Below, piece after piece: positions 16,996 to 25,204 of a stretch of DNA of 64,000 nucleotides (positions are counted from its first letter, which is position 1; each line of letters starts with the position of its first letter). This DNA is from Marinococcus halophilus. Lineage in GTDB: Bacteria; Bacillota; Bacilli; Bacillales; Marinococcaceae. The notes beneath the pieces were generated by a model. The model was not told the origin of the DNA. It did no database searches and worked only from the letters and a program-made list of their open reading frames with translations. Both the position numbers and the translations under genes were made by a program. The DNA is taken from NCBI RefSeq assembly GCF_002265875.1, contig NZ_NPFA01000005.1:1-64000 (forward strand), written 5' to 3'.

Positions 16996-17968
16996 ACCAT
17001 TCCAATATGATTTTTCCAATGTTTTTATTGTCCTGCATATGGCGGTGCGCATCCGCAATCTGTTCAAATGAAAACACCGTGTCGACAATAGGGCGGATGG
17101 AGCCGTCCTCAAGAAGCGGCATTGCGTGCTTCACGAAATCCCTGCTCAATTCGGCTTTATACTCATCGCTCCGCGGCGTAAGCAGCGTCCCGGTCAGCTG
17201 CACGCGCTTCATCAGCAGCTTCATCAGGTTTACGTTTGGCACATTTGCCCCGCCAAGCACGCCAATCAACACCCAGCGCCCGTCGGTTTGAATGCTCTTC
17301 AGGTTCTGCTCCCAGTAGGAGGCTCCGACAAAGTCCAAAATTACGTTGACGCCCTGATTGTCAGTAGCTGCAAGCACTTCTTCGTCAAAATTCTGTTCTT
17401 TATAGTTAATGCGTACTTCTGCGCCGAGCTTTTGGGTAAATTCCAGCTTTTCCGCTGATCCGGCAGTGGTGAGTACACGGGCTGAGGAAAGCTGGCTGGC
17501 CAGTTGAATGGCCGCCGTGCCTACACCGCTCCCGCCGGCATGAATTAGGACGGATTCATCCTGATTCAGGTGCCCGATCCAATAAAGCGTCTGGTAGGCC
17601 GTTAAGAACACCTCCGGCACGGCGGCTGCTTCGGCATACGTGAATGCTTCCGGGATTCGCATTACCCGGTCAGCCCGCATGACAGCATACTCCGCGTAGC
17701 CGCCGCCATTTACCAGCCCCATTACCCGGTCGCCCGGTGAAAAAGGGTTCTCAGTGCCTGCTTCTTCCACCACGCCTGCCACTTCGATGCCGAGCACCGG
17801 ATTTTCAATATATCCAGCCTTACCTTCCCGGTTTAAAATATCGGTCCGGTTCACAGCTGCTGCTTTTACCTTGATCAGCACCTCATCCATCTCCGGCTTC
17901 GGTGCTTCACGGTCCTGAATCTGCAGTACCTCTGGCCCGCCGGTTTCTGTGGTAATTACTGCCTTCAT
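16994..17968 (-). CDS. NAD(P)H:quinone oxidoreductase (zinc-independent MDR family)
   Basis: A 324-residue medium-chain dehydrogenase/reductase of the QOR type, from ATG 17968 (MKAVITTETGGPEVL). There are no catalytic-zinc ligands. The cofactor loop is HAGGSGVGTAAIQLASQL near residue 145, followed by GAEVRINYKEQNF. Enzymes of this group reduce quinones or alpha,beta-unsaturated carbonyls with NADPH. A GTG 9 bases upstream is in frame, but AAGTGAG is spaced only for the ATG and family members start MKA. It stands alone, convergent with uvsE. Substrate is unknown. Confidence 0.85.
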   Translation of the reverse strand: MKAVITTETGGPEVLQIQDREAPKPEMDEVLIKVKAAAVNRTDILNREGKAGYIENPVLGIEVAGVVEEAGTENPFSPGDRVMGLVNGGGYAEYAVMRADRVMRIPEAFTYAEAAAVPEVFLTAYQTLYWIGHLNQDESVLIHAGGSGVGTAAIQLASQLSSARVLTTAGSAEKLEFTQKLGAEVRINYKEQNFDEEVLAATDNQGVNVILDFVGASYWEQNLKSIQTDGRWVLIGVLGGANVPNVNLMKLLMKRVQLTGTLLTPRSDEYKAELSRDFVKHAMPLLEDGSIRPIVDTVFSFEQIADAHRHMQDNKNIGKIILEW

Positions 17969-18092
17969 TGCTATCACTCACTTTTCTTCAGTCTTCGCTT
18001 ACAGTATTCGCTTCCTTAAAGCACGTGTCAACTCACAAGTTTATCTGTCGGTGCTACAGCTATTTATTACCCGGGAAATTGTTTTTGTAAGA

Positions 18093-18120
18093 TTGATTTT
18101 TCGATAATAGCAGCTAATAC
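18093..18120 (+). promoter_or_regulatory. Candidate sigma-A promoter of nos
   Basis: TTGATT at 18093-18098 and TAATAC at 18115-18120 are separated by 16 bases, 43 bases before the nos ATG. The remaining upstream stretch back to 17969 shows no other clear site. Confidence 0.5.
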
Positions 18121-18163
18121 CTTTATACTGAAAAAAAGGCAAAAGCTGAGGTGCAGACAAATA

Positions 18164-19255
18164 ATGACCAATATCAAAGCATTAAAACAGGACGCATACA
18201 CATTTTTGGAGCAGTATTACCGGGAAACAGACCAGCCCCTGGAAACATTTCAGGCGCGCTGGCAGGAGGTAGAGCAGGAGATTGAAGCCACCGGACATTA
18301 TGAACATACGTTCGAAGAGCTATCATTCGGAGCGAAGGTCTCCTGGCGCAACAGCAACCGCTGCATCGGGCGGTTCTTCTGGAAAAGCCTGCAGGTTCTT
18401 GACTACCGGAACGTGCGTACTGGAGAGGAGGCGGCTGAAGCGCTCCACCACCATATTCGTTACGCAGAAAACGGCGGGAAAATTATTCCCACGATCTCTG
18501 TCTTTCCTTCTGTCAAAAACGGGCTGGAGCGGATGCGCATATGGAACTACCAGCTGATCCGATACGCCGGCTATGAGCAGGACGGGGAAATCATTGGCGA
18601 CCCGCAGTCCGCTGCTTTCACAAAATACTGTGAATCACTAGGGTGGAAAGGGGCAGAAACATCATTTGACCTTCTTCCCCTGGTTATTCAGGTAAACGAA
18701 GGCGCCCCCCAGTGGTTTCCGTTAAAAGCCGAAGAAGTACTCGAAGTTCCGATTGCCCATCCGGATAGCAATGCTTTTTCCACACTCAATTTAAAATGGT
18801 ATGCCGTGCCGATTGTTTCGGATATGAAAATGGAAATCGGCGGTATCACGTATACGGCCGCCCCGTTTAACGGCTGGTACATGGAAACGGAAATTGGCGC
18901 CCGGAACCTCGCAGACGAGGAGCGCTACAATATGCTTCCACGGGTTGCAGATGTGCTTGGCATCGACCGGACGTACGCGGGCAGTTTATGGAAAGACCGG
19001 GCGCTTGTCGAGTTGAACCGGGCCGTGCTTCATTCGTACAAAAAAGCAGGCGTCAGCATGGTGGATCATCACACGGCCTCTTCGCAGTTTAAACGATTCG
19101 AGCACCAGGAACAAAAAGCGGGCCGGGAAGTAACCGGCGACTGGACATGGCTGATTCCGCCGGTATCCCCTGCTGCTACTCATATTTTTCACAGCTCCTA
19201 CCGCAATATCATGCACACGCCAAACTTCTTTTACCAGCAGCATCCCTATAAATAA
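18164..19255 (+). CDS. nos: Bacterial nitric oxide synthase, oxygenase domain
   Basis: A 363-residue heme/tetrahydrobiopterin oxygenase that makes NO from arginine. It has no reductase domain, as usual for Bacillus enzymes. Cys67 in [13 protein letters not shown] is the axial heme ligand. The arginine site is visible in [15 protein letters not shown] with the substrate-binding Glu. The pterin-site region [17 protein letters not shown] lies at the C-terminus. The length equals that of B. subtilis Nos. It is a single gene, and a flavodoxin-type reductase partner is not in the window. In Bacillus, NO protects against oxidative stress and antibiotics. Confidence 0.96.
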   Translation: MTNIKALKQDAYTFLEQYYRETDQPLETFQARWQEVEQEIEATGHYEHTFEELSFGAKVSWRNSNRCIGRFFWKSLQVLDYRNVRTGEEAAEALHHHIRYAENGGKIIPTISVFPSVKNGLERMRIWNYQLIRYAGYEQDGEIIGDPQSAAFTKYCESLGWKGAETSFDLLPLVIQVNEGAPQWFPLKAEEVLEVPIAHPDSNAFSTLNLKWYAVPIVSDMKMEIGGITYTAAPFNGWYMETEIGARNLADEERYNMLPRVADVLGIDRTYAGSLWKDRALVELNRAVLHSYKKAGVSMVDHHTASSQFKRFEHQEQKAGREVTGDWTWLIPPVSPAATHIFHSSYRNIMHTPNFFYQQHPYK

Positions 19256-19261
19256 TGATCT

Positions 19262-19294
19262 AAAGAAGCAGGCAAAGCCTGTCTGCTTCTTTGT
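19262..19294 (+). terminator. Terminator after nos
   Basis: AAAGAAGCAG pairs with CTGCTTCTTT, with a smaller AGGCAAAGCCT hairpin inside the loop. It begins 6 bases after the nos stop codon. Confidence 0.8.
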
Positions 19295-19366
19295 ATTTTA
19301 CGTTTGAATAAATACCCCTTCCGGGAACCCCTATACCAACACCTGATACTAGAAAGGATGATAAAG

Positions 19367-19696
19367 ATGAACGCTGCCCAGAAGGAATGCCTCGAAGCCT
19401 GCATCGAATGTATGAAGCAGTGTAATCAATGCTTTAACGACTGCCTGCAGGAGGACGACGTGAAAATGATGGCCGAATGCATACGTCTCGACCGCGAATG
19501 TGCAGATATTTGCGCCCTGACGGCTAAAGCCATCCAGTCCAGCAGTCCATTGATGAAGGAGACCGCTCAGTTGTGTGCAGAGGCGTGCAAAGCATGCGGG
19601 GATGAATGCGCCAAGCACGACCACCAGCATTGCAAAGACTGCGCAGATGCCTGCTACCGCTGTGAAAAAGCCTGCCGGGAGCTTGCTGCCTCTTAA
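19367..19696 (+). CDS. Cys-rich four-helix bundle copper-binding protein (DUF326/Csp-like)
   Basis: A 109-residue cytosolic protein with Cys residues in repeated CxxxC and CxxC spacings on four predicted helices (for example CLEACIECMKQCNQC and CADACYRCEKAC), plus a His-rich turn AKHDHQHCKDC. This is the pattern of ferredoxin-like DUF326 proteins and of copper-storage proteins that pack Cu(I) inside a four-helix bundle. No signal peptide is present, so storage would be cytosolic. The start is ATG 19367, preceded by AGAAAGGA at 8 bases; the in-frame ATG 63 bases upstream has no ribosome site. CopC/CopD genes lie 10 kb away. Confidence 0.85.
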   Translation: MNAAQKECLEACIECMKQCNQCFNDCLQEDDVKMMAECIRLDRECADICALTAKAIQSSSPLMKETAQLCAEACKACGDECAKHDHQHCKDCADACYRCEKACRELAAS

Positions 19697-19708
19697 TGCC
19701 ATGCACGA

Positions 19709-19743
19709 AAGCCCTCTCCAAAAACAGAGAGGGCTTCTTTTTT
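19709..19743. terminator. Bidirectional terminator after the copper-binding protein and aroA
   Basis: AAGCCCTCTC and GAGAGGGCTT flank an 8-base loop, followed by a T-rich run through 19743. It overlaps the end of the convergent aroA-like gene. Confidence 0.85.
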
Positions 19744-21088
19744 ATGAAAATTTAATCGGAACACCGGCTGCTTCAAACAAATCATAGAAGGTTGGACATG
19801 TTTTCGACACGCATCCCGGGTCTTCAATATAGATTCCGGGCACCTTCGCTCCCACTAGCGAAAGCGCCATAGCTACCCGGTGATCATCGTACGAATGAAG
19901 CGATACGCCGATCGGGGTGCCCGGATATACTTTCAGCCCATCCGAGTATTCATCCACACGGATGCCCATCTTCTGAAGCTCTGTACACGCTGCGTGGATG
20001 CGGTCGGATTCATGGTGACGAATATGCTCCACATCCCGGATGGTAATCGGCGCGTCAGCAAACGGAGCGAGCGCCGCAACAGTCAACGTCTGATCAGACA
20101 TTTCCTTCATGCTGAGCTCAAACCCGCCTGACAGCTGTTCCGGGCCTGTAACTTCGATGTAGGTGCTGCCTTTTTCCACATGGCAGCCCATTTTTTCAAA
20201 CACGTCCACCATACCTATATCCGGCTGGTTCGTGTCCATTGTTAAATTATTAATACGGACCGTTCCGGCTGTCAGCGCTGCCAATGCCATAAAATAACTG
20301 GCCGTCGAAGCGTCTGCTTCAAGCGCCATGCTCCGGCCTTGAAAATTCTTTGCCGGCACCTGCATGTCGGTTAAATCCTCATTGTACGTGACCGGGACGC
20401 CGAACTGATTCATTAAATCGAGCGTAATGTGCACGTAGGCATGCTGCACAATGTAATCCGGGATTCGGATACGCAGGCCTTCCTGTGTACAAGCGCCCGT
20501 CAGCAGCAGGCCGCTGATAAACTGGCTCGATAATTTACCGGAAATGGTTACTTCTTTTCCAGGCAGCCCGCCCGCGTGAATTTCAAGCGGATAGAATCCT
20601 TTTTTATCTATGTAATGAACGTCTGCCCCGAGCTCCTCAAGGGCTTCCATCAACGGCTCTACTGGTCGTTCGCTCATTCGCTTGCTCGCTTCAACCTTGT
20701 AAACGCCGTTTCCGGCTGCTGCAAGCGGGCCTGGAAGAAAACGGGCCGTGGTGCCGGCTGCGCCAATATAGAGCTCGGCTTCCTCCTCGGGCCACCGGCC
20801 CCCGCATCCGTGAAGGGTGACCGTATCTCCGTCCACTTCGGATTTCACGCCAAGCGCACGCAGAGCGCCAAGGCACCAGTACGAGTCATCGCTTTTTAAA
20901 ATTCCGGCCAGCGTGGACGTGCCTTCTGCCAGTGCTGCCATAATCAGCGCCCGGTTTGTAAAGCTTTTACTGCCCGGCACTGTTAAAGAGGTCTGAATCG
21001 AGCCGGGCGAAACTGGAGACACGTGCACCTTGTCTACATCCGTTAATGAGGCCCACGGCGAGCGGGCCCGAAAATCTGGTGTACTCAT
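19742..21088 (-). CDS. aroA: 3-phosphoshikimate 1-carboxyvinyltransferase (EPSP synthase), atypical stand-alone type
   Basis: A 448-residue EPSP synthase that joins shikimate-3-phosphate and PEP. PGSKSFTNRAL holds the N-terminal Lys, Ser and Arg, SSQFISGLLL the S3P loop, and YDDHRVAMALSL and CVSKTCPTF the C-terminal Arg and Lys. The glycine loop reads GAAGTTARF where most enzymes have GN(A/S)GT, and RHHESDR replaces the usual RVKETDR. This resembles actinobacterial forms more than the Bacillus one. No other aro gene is nearby, so it may be a second or specialised copy. I start at ATG 21088, where the family begins; the in-frame extension to 21250 would run into the next gene's coding frame. 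Confidence 0.9.
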   Translation of the reverse strand: MSTPDFRARSPWASLTDVDKVHVSPVSPGSIQTSLTVPGSKSFTNRALIMAALAEGTSTLAGILKSDDSYWCLGALRALGVKSEVDGDTVTLHGCGGRWPEEEAELYIGAAGTTARFLPGPLAAAGNGVYKVEASKRMSERPVEPLMEALEELGADVHYIDKKGFYPLEIHAGGLPGKEVTISGKLSSQFISGLLLTGACTQEGLRIRIPDYIVQHAYVHITLDLMNQFGVPVTYNEDLTDMQVPAKNFQGRSMALEADASTASYFMALAALTAGTVRINNLTMDTNQPDIGMVDVFEKMGCHVEKGSTYIEVTGPEQLSGGFELSMKEMSDQTLTVAALAPFADAPITIRDVEHIRHHESDRIHAACTELQKMGIRVDEYSDGLKVYPGTPIGVSLHSYDDHRVAMALSLVGAKVPGIYIEDPGCVSKTCPTFYDLFEAAGVPIKFS

Positions 21089-21165
21089 TAAGCATCCGTC
21101 CTCTACATCTTTTTCTACATTACACCATGAACCAGTACCGTGCGCAACCAGCGTTTTTTGAAGAT

Positions 21166-21462
21166 CTACACCACACCGGTAAGTGCCGGGCTGACCATAA
21201 ACCAGAGCAGCAGCACTGCCATAATAATCCAGCCGCTCAGCTTCATCCATCCCGGCTCACGGCGCGAAAAAGCAATCATGCTCATGAATGCACTGAGCGC
21301 AAGCAACAGAATGCCAATCGTCAGCAGCGACCCAAATAACGGCACAAAGGGGCTGTTGTCGGGAAGAGAAAATACGGCAGACACAATGACAGATACAGCA
21401 ATCAGTCCGACGCCTCCCAGGGAAGACGTTAAGGAAATTCTGCTGAATTTTTTATCCTTCAT
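21166..21462 (-). CDS. Small membrane protein, unknown function
   Basis: A 98-residue protein with a short basic N-terminus (MKDKKFSR) and three hydrophobic segments at about 15-33, 42-62 and 74-95. GGGAGC precedes the ATG with 7-base spacing. It lies 77 bases upstream of aroA on the same strand and may share a transcript. No motif or family is recognised. Confidence 0.65.
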   Translation of the reverse strand: MKDKKFSRISLTSSLGGVGLIAVSVIVSAVFSLPDNSPFVPLFGSLLTIGILLLALSAFMSMIAFSRREPGWMKLSGWIIMAVLLLWFMVSPALTGVV

Positions 21463-21530
21463 TTCATTCGCTCCCTTTTGGTTTCTTTTCTTGTCTTCCT
21501 TTCCCTTACGCCTATTTCAAAAACGTGCTT

Positions 21531-21872
21531 TTACGTTTCCACATCCATAATGTCCTGCACGCCTACATACTGGATGCCCCCGCCTGCTTTCATTTTTATT
21601 GTTTTATTTAATGCATCAAGATGGAGGATCTTTCCCCTCATTTTTATTTCCGCATAAGGGTCAAACACGTGAAGCGTTACTGTCGAGCCGGACACCAGAG
21701 CGTCCTGAAGACGGCGGGAAAACTCTTCAAGCTGCTGCTCATCCCAAACGGGCCTGAACTTCATCCGGTCTTCTTTTTGATGACGCAGCCACATTTCCCG
21801 GTGTTCCGGCAGAATCATCCGGCTGGATTCCCAGCGCATATTCGACCCCGGGGTCAACTTGTTTTCTTTCAT
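21531..21872 (-). CDS. YolD-like family protein
   Basis: A 113-residue soluble protein. The N-terminal LTPGSNMRWESSRMILPEH is the YolD-like signature, followed by a small beta-rich C-terminal half (VTLHVFDPYAEIKMRGKI). In other bacilli YolD-like genes often sit beside DNA polymerase IV-type genes and are SOS-controlled, but here no polymerase is adjacent. Ribosome site GGGAGG lies 8 bases before the ATG. Biochemical function is not established. Confidence 0.8.
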   Translation of the reverse strand: MKENKLTPGSNMRWESSRMILPEHREMWLRHQKEDRMKFRPVWDEQQLEEFSRRLQDALVSGSTVTLHVFDPYAEIKMRGKILHLDALNKTIKMKAGGGIQYVGVQDIMDVET

Positions 21873-21956
21873 CCATAACGCCTCCCTTTGTTTCAGTATA
21901 CACGAACATTTGTTCTTTTTGTGCTTTATCTTTAAAAACAGGAACTTTTCTCTAAC

Positions 21957-21984
21957 AAAAAAGGCCCCCGCTTCAGGAGACCTT
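21957..21984 (-). terminator. Terminator of the beta-glucoside operon
   Basis: On the minus strand AAGGTCTCC pairs, with two G-T wobbles, to GGGGGCCTT across TGAAGC and is followed by a TTTTTT tract. It lies 7 bases past the GH4 gene stop. Confidence 0.75.
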
Positions 21985-21991
21985 CACTGCT

Positions 21992-23320
21992 TCATACCTT
22001 TTCGCTTTGAAAGAACTGCGGCAGATGCTCCCGATGGGCTTCGAGCATGTCATCAAGTATCTGCTTTGCTTTTGTATCAGACGGAACGAGAGGATTAATC
22101 GTCATGGCCAGAAGAGCTGTTTCGTAATTTCCCGTTACCGCCGCTTCGGCAGCGACCCGTTCAAACGATTTGATCTGCTGCACCAGTCCGTGGACAGCTA
22201 CCGGCAGCTCATCAACAGCAATCGGCCTCGGGCCATCTTTGGTAATAACGGAGCTGATTTCCACCGCTGACTCCGCCGGTATACCGGCAACAGCGCCACG
22301 ATTCCTCGTATTGACTGGCTGAATATCCCGGGTGTCATTATAGATTGAATTGATCAGGCTGCAGGCCGCTTCGCTGTAATAGGCCCCGCCGCGTTGTTCC
22401 AGCTGCTCCGGCTTTGTCCGGAGCGTTTCATCAGCATAGAGGGCAAACAGCTCCTCCTCCACCCCCTGGACGACCTCAGCCCGGGTGCCGGTTTCCTCGG
22501 CAGCTGCCTGTTCCTCGGCCAGCATTTCTTCTGTTTTATAGTAGTACCGGTGATACGGGCATGGCAGCACCTGCAAAGCCCGGATAAATTCGGGCTCCCA
22601 CCCGAGTGCCGCAATATTTTTCATGGTGGAAACGTTCGCCGGATCCGCTACTGCTTCGAGCGCCTGCTGCTTTATATTGTTGCCATCGAGATAGATATTA
22701 AGTCCGTAAACCATATGGTTCAGTCCGGCAAAATCAATACGTACACGGTCGCCGTCTACTCCAAGCGCTTCAGCCACTCCCATCTGCATTCCCACCGGGA
22801 CGTTGCAGAGGCCGACAATGCGTTCATGGTTCGTATAGCGCAGCACCGCTTCTGTCACCATGCCAGCCGGATTCGTAAAGTTCACAAGCCACGCATCCGG
22901 GCACAGCCGCTCGATGTCATGCACAATGTCAATAATAACTGGAATGGTCCGCAGTCCTTTAAACAGCCCGCCCGGCCCGTTCGTCTCCTGGCCGATCACG
23001 CCGTAGGAAAGCGGGATCCGCTCATCCTTCGCCCGGGCTTCAAGCATGCCAACCCGAAACTGAGTGGTGACAAAGTCCGCGCCCGGCAGCGCTTCCTCCC
23101 GGCTGTAGGAAAGGTGCACGGTCATATCGATACCCGCTTCAGCTGCCATACGCTGGGCGAGTTTTCCTACGATCTCCAGCTTTTCTTTTCCTTCCGGAAT
23201 ATCCACGAGCCACAGCTCTTTCACCGGCAGTGCGTGATGCCTTTTAATAAATCCCTCCACGAGCTCAGGCGTATAGCTCGAGCCCCCGCCGATCGTTACA
23301 ATCTTAATACCTTTCTTCAT
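21992..23320 (-). CDS. licH: 6-phospho-beta-glucosidase, GH4 family
   Basis: A 442-residue family 4 glycosidase that uses NAD and a divalent metal to cleave phosphorylated beta-glucosides. The N-terminal VTIGGGSSYTPELVEGF is the NAD-binding GGGS motif. QETNGPGGLFKGLRT and CNVPVGMQM (with the metal-binding Cys) follow, and NLNHM-type residues appear as GLNHMVYGL. Length and order match LicH. It is the last gene of the PTS operon, and its cytosolic hydrolysis partners the GH1 enzyme upstream. Confidence 0.93.
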   Translation of the reverse strand: MKKGIKIVTIGGGSSYTPELVEGFIKRHHALPVKELWLVDIPEGKEKLEIVGKLAQRMAAEAGIDMTVHLSYSREEALPGADFVTTQFRVGMLEARAKDERIPLSYGVIGQETNGPGGLFKGLRTIPVIIDIVHDIERLCPDAWLVNFTNPAGMVTEAVLRYTNHERIVGLCNVPVGMQMGVAEALGVDGDRVRIDFAGLNHMVYGLNIYLDGNNIKQQALEAVADPANVSTMKNIAALGWEPEFIRALQVLPCPYHRYYYKTEEMLAEEQAAAEETGTRAEVVQGVEEELFALYADETLRTKPEQLEQRGGAYYSEAACSLINSIYNDTRDIQPVNTRNRGAVAGIPAESAVEISSVITKDGPRPIAVDELPVAVHGLVQQIKSFERVAAEAAVTGNYETALLAMTINPLVPSDTKAKQILDDMLEAHREHLPQFFQSEKV

Positions 23321-23333
23321 CGTCTCGCTCCTT

Positions 23334-23390
23334 TTTTCTGCGTGTTTCTATACAGACCAGGCCGCCTGCGGATAGACAGACGGCCCGTAA
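23334..23390 (-). repeat. Intercistronic hairpin between the GH1 and GH4 genes
   Basis: On the minus strand GGCCGTCTG pairs with CAGGCGGCC across the loop TCTATCCG. There is no T tract, so it is more likely an mRNA processing or stability element than a terminator. It sits in the 72-base gap before licH. Confidence 0.5.
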
Positions 23391-23392
23391 TG

Positions 23393-24787
23393 CTATTTTT
23401 CAAATCCGTTATTTTTGTGGACGGCAGTGATCCAGTAGGCACTCTTTTTCGGCGTACGCTCCTGCGTGTCGATATTGACGGAAAAATAGCCGTAGCGGTT
23501 TTTGTAGGCATTCATCCACGACCAGTTGTCGATAAACGACCAGAGATGATACCCTTTGGCATTAGCCCCCTCTTCGATAGCCCGGTGCAGCCATTCAAGA
23601 TGGTCCTGGATGAACTCAATACGGTAATCGTCCTGAATCATGCCGTTTTCCATAAAACGGGCCTCGTCCTGGACCCCCATCCCGTTTTCAGAAATGAACG
23701 ACGGAATATTTCCGTAGTTATCACGGAGATTGATCATAATGTCGTATACACCTTTCGGGTAAATCTCCCATCCACGATAAGGGTTCATTTTCCGGCCAGG
23801 CATTTCGTAGTGGTCAAAAAACCATTCGGGTAGTATCGGAGCACCCGGGTTCGGCAGGTTTTCCTTCGCTTTGACCCGGCGCGGCTGGTAATAGTTCACG
23901 CCCAGCAGGTCGACTTTCCCCTCTTTAATCAGTTCTTTGTCTCCGCTCTCGGTATCCGGAAGCACTCCGTGCTCTCCGAGCAGGTCAATCAGCTCTTGAG
24001 GATACTCCCCGAGCACTGTGGGATCGAGAAAGCTCCGGTTAAAAAATAAATCGGCAATCCGGGAAGCCTTCAGATCTGCCGGATGGCTGCTTCTTGGATA
24101 GGAAGGGGTCAGGTTCAAAATAACGCCGATTTCCCCGCCGGTTCGGTCTTTTTCACGAAAAGCTTTCACCGCAAACACGTGAGAGAGAAGCGTATGATAG
24201 CCCACCTGGGCCGCCCGCTTCATGTCGACCACGTTAGGATAGTGAAAGTCGTACATGTAGCCGCCCTCCACCGGAACAATCGGTTCATTGTGGGTAAACC
24301 ACTTTTTTACCCGGTCGCCGAACAGATCAAAGCAGATGCTGGCGTAACGGCCAAAGTGTTCCGCTACAGCTCTGTTTTCCCAGCCGCCCATCTCCTGCAT
24401 CGCCATCGGCATATCAAAATGATATAAACAGACAAACGGTTCTACGCCCTTGTCGATCATTTCGTCGATAACGTTGTTATAAAAGTCGACCGCTTCCTGA
24501 TTCACTTCTCCGGAGCCGTCCGGGATCAGCCGGGACCAGGAGATCGACAGGCGAAAGGAATTAAAATGAATGTTCTTCATCCGGGCGATGTCGTCCTTGT
24601 ACTGATGATAAAAATCGGATGTGGTGCCAGGGCCCACCCCGTCAAAAAAGCGATTCGGCTCTTCGTCAAACCACTGGTCCCAAATATTCTTTCCTTTGCC
24701 GCCTTCCTTCGCGGCGCCTTCAATCTGCGTGGCGGATGTGGCCGCCCCCCACCAGAATCCTTTTGGAAACGTGAACTGTTCTGCCAT
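23393..24787 (-). CDS. bglA: 6-phospho-beta-glucosidase, GH1 family
   Basis: A 464-residue family 1 glycosidase. It starts with PKGFWWGAATSATQIEG, and acid/base Glu168 lies in FTHNEP and nucleophile Glu367 in FISENG. It has no signal peptide and lies inside a PTS operon, so it acts in the cytosol on sugar 6-phosphates made by the IIB/IIC/IIA complex. The ATG at 24787 has AGGAGG 8 bases upstream. Whether cellobiose, lichenan fragments or aryl glucosides are preferred cannot be read from sequence; the symbol is by analogy. Confidence 0.9.
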   Translation of the reverse strand: MAEQFTFPKGFWWGAATSATQIEGAAKEGGKGKNIWDQWFDEEPNRFFDGVGPGTTSDFYHQYKDDIARMKNIHFNSFRLSISWSRLIPDGSGEVNQEAVDFYNNVIDEMIDKGVEPFVCLYHFDMPMAMQEMGGWENRAVAEHFGRYASICFDLFGDRVKKWFTHNEPIVPVEGGYMYDFHYPNVVDMKRAAQVGYHTLLSHVFAVKAFREKDRTGGEIGVILNLTPSYPRSSHPADLKASRIADLFFNRSFLDPTVLGEYPQELIDLLGEHGVLPDTESGDKELIKEGKVDLLGVNYYQPRRVKAKENLPNPGAPILPEWFFDHYEMPGRKMNPYRGWEIYPKGVYDIMINLRDNYGNIPSFISENGMGVQDEARFMENGMIQDDYRIEFIQDHLEWLHRAIEEGANAKGYHLWSFIDNWSWMNAYKNRYGYFSVNIDTQERTPKKSAYWITAVHKNNGFEK

Positions 24788-24830
24788 GGTTAGTACCTCC
24801 TAGAATAATCGTTCCTGTATGTTTATCACA

Positions 24831-24872
24831 AAAAGCAGGGCCCCGGCTTTTCTCTTTCTGCCGGGTCCCCAG
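24831..24872 (-). terminator. Intra-operon hairpin between IIA and GH1 genes
   Basis: On the minus strand CCTGGGGACCCGGC pairs with GCCGGGGCCCTG across a 12-base loop and is followed by CTTTTTGTG. It lies 6 bases after the IIA stop codon inside the operon, so it may reduce expression of the two glycosidase genes or stabilise the PTS part. Confidence 0.6.
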
Positions 24873-24877
24873 GATAC

Positions 24878-25183
24878 TTAACGCGTACGGTAGACTTCTA
24901 CAATCTCTTCCGCCAGGTCTCGGACCGTCATGGAGGTCATCAAATGATCCTGCGAGTGAATCAGCATGACGTTGACGGAAAAATCCTCACCGCTTGCTTC
25001 TTTCGTGAGCAGGTTGGTCTGGTAGGAATGTGCTTTCCCGAGCTCTTCCCCTGCTTCCTTGATCAGTTCTTCTGCACGGTCGAAATTGCCGGCCTTTGCT
25101 TCCTGGATCGCTTCCATGGCGTTTGCTTTGCCGTTGCCAGCGTATAATATAATTTGAAACGCCGTTTCTGTTAACGCTTCCAT
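24878..25183 (-). CDS. licA: PTS system lactose/cellobiose-type EIIA component
   Basis: A 101-residue all-helical EIIA of the Lac family, which carries phosphate from HPr to EIIB. His76 in MLIHSQDHLM is the expected phosphorylation site, and MEALTETAFQIILYAGNGKA is the family opening. I prefer ATG 25183 over the in-frame GTG at 25192 because AGGAG is spaced 8 bases from the ATG while the GTG overlaps the ribosome site. It lies 22 bases downstream of the EIIC gene. Confidence 0.92.
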   Translation of the reverse strand: MEALTETAFQIILYAGNGKANAMEAIQEAKAGNFDRAEELIKEAGEELGKAHSYQTNLLTKEASGEDFSVNVMLIHSQDHLMTSMTVRDLAEEIVEVYRTR

Positions 25184-25204
25184 AGTTTCCACTCCTATCC
25201 TGAT

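Noticed and set aside
21089-21250. In-frame N-terminal extension of aroA to 21250
   Set aside because: It overlaps the coding region of the 98-residue membrane protein, has no ribosome site, and family similarity begins after residue 55.
22394-23833. Long plus-strand open frame of 479 codons across the GH4 and GH1 genes
   Set aside because: It is antisense to two clear glycosidase genes, has no family features, and lacks a ribosome site; it is a shadow frame.
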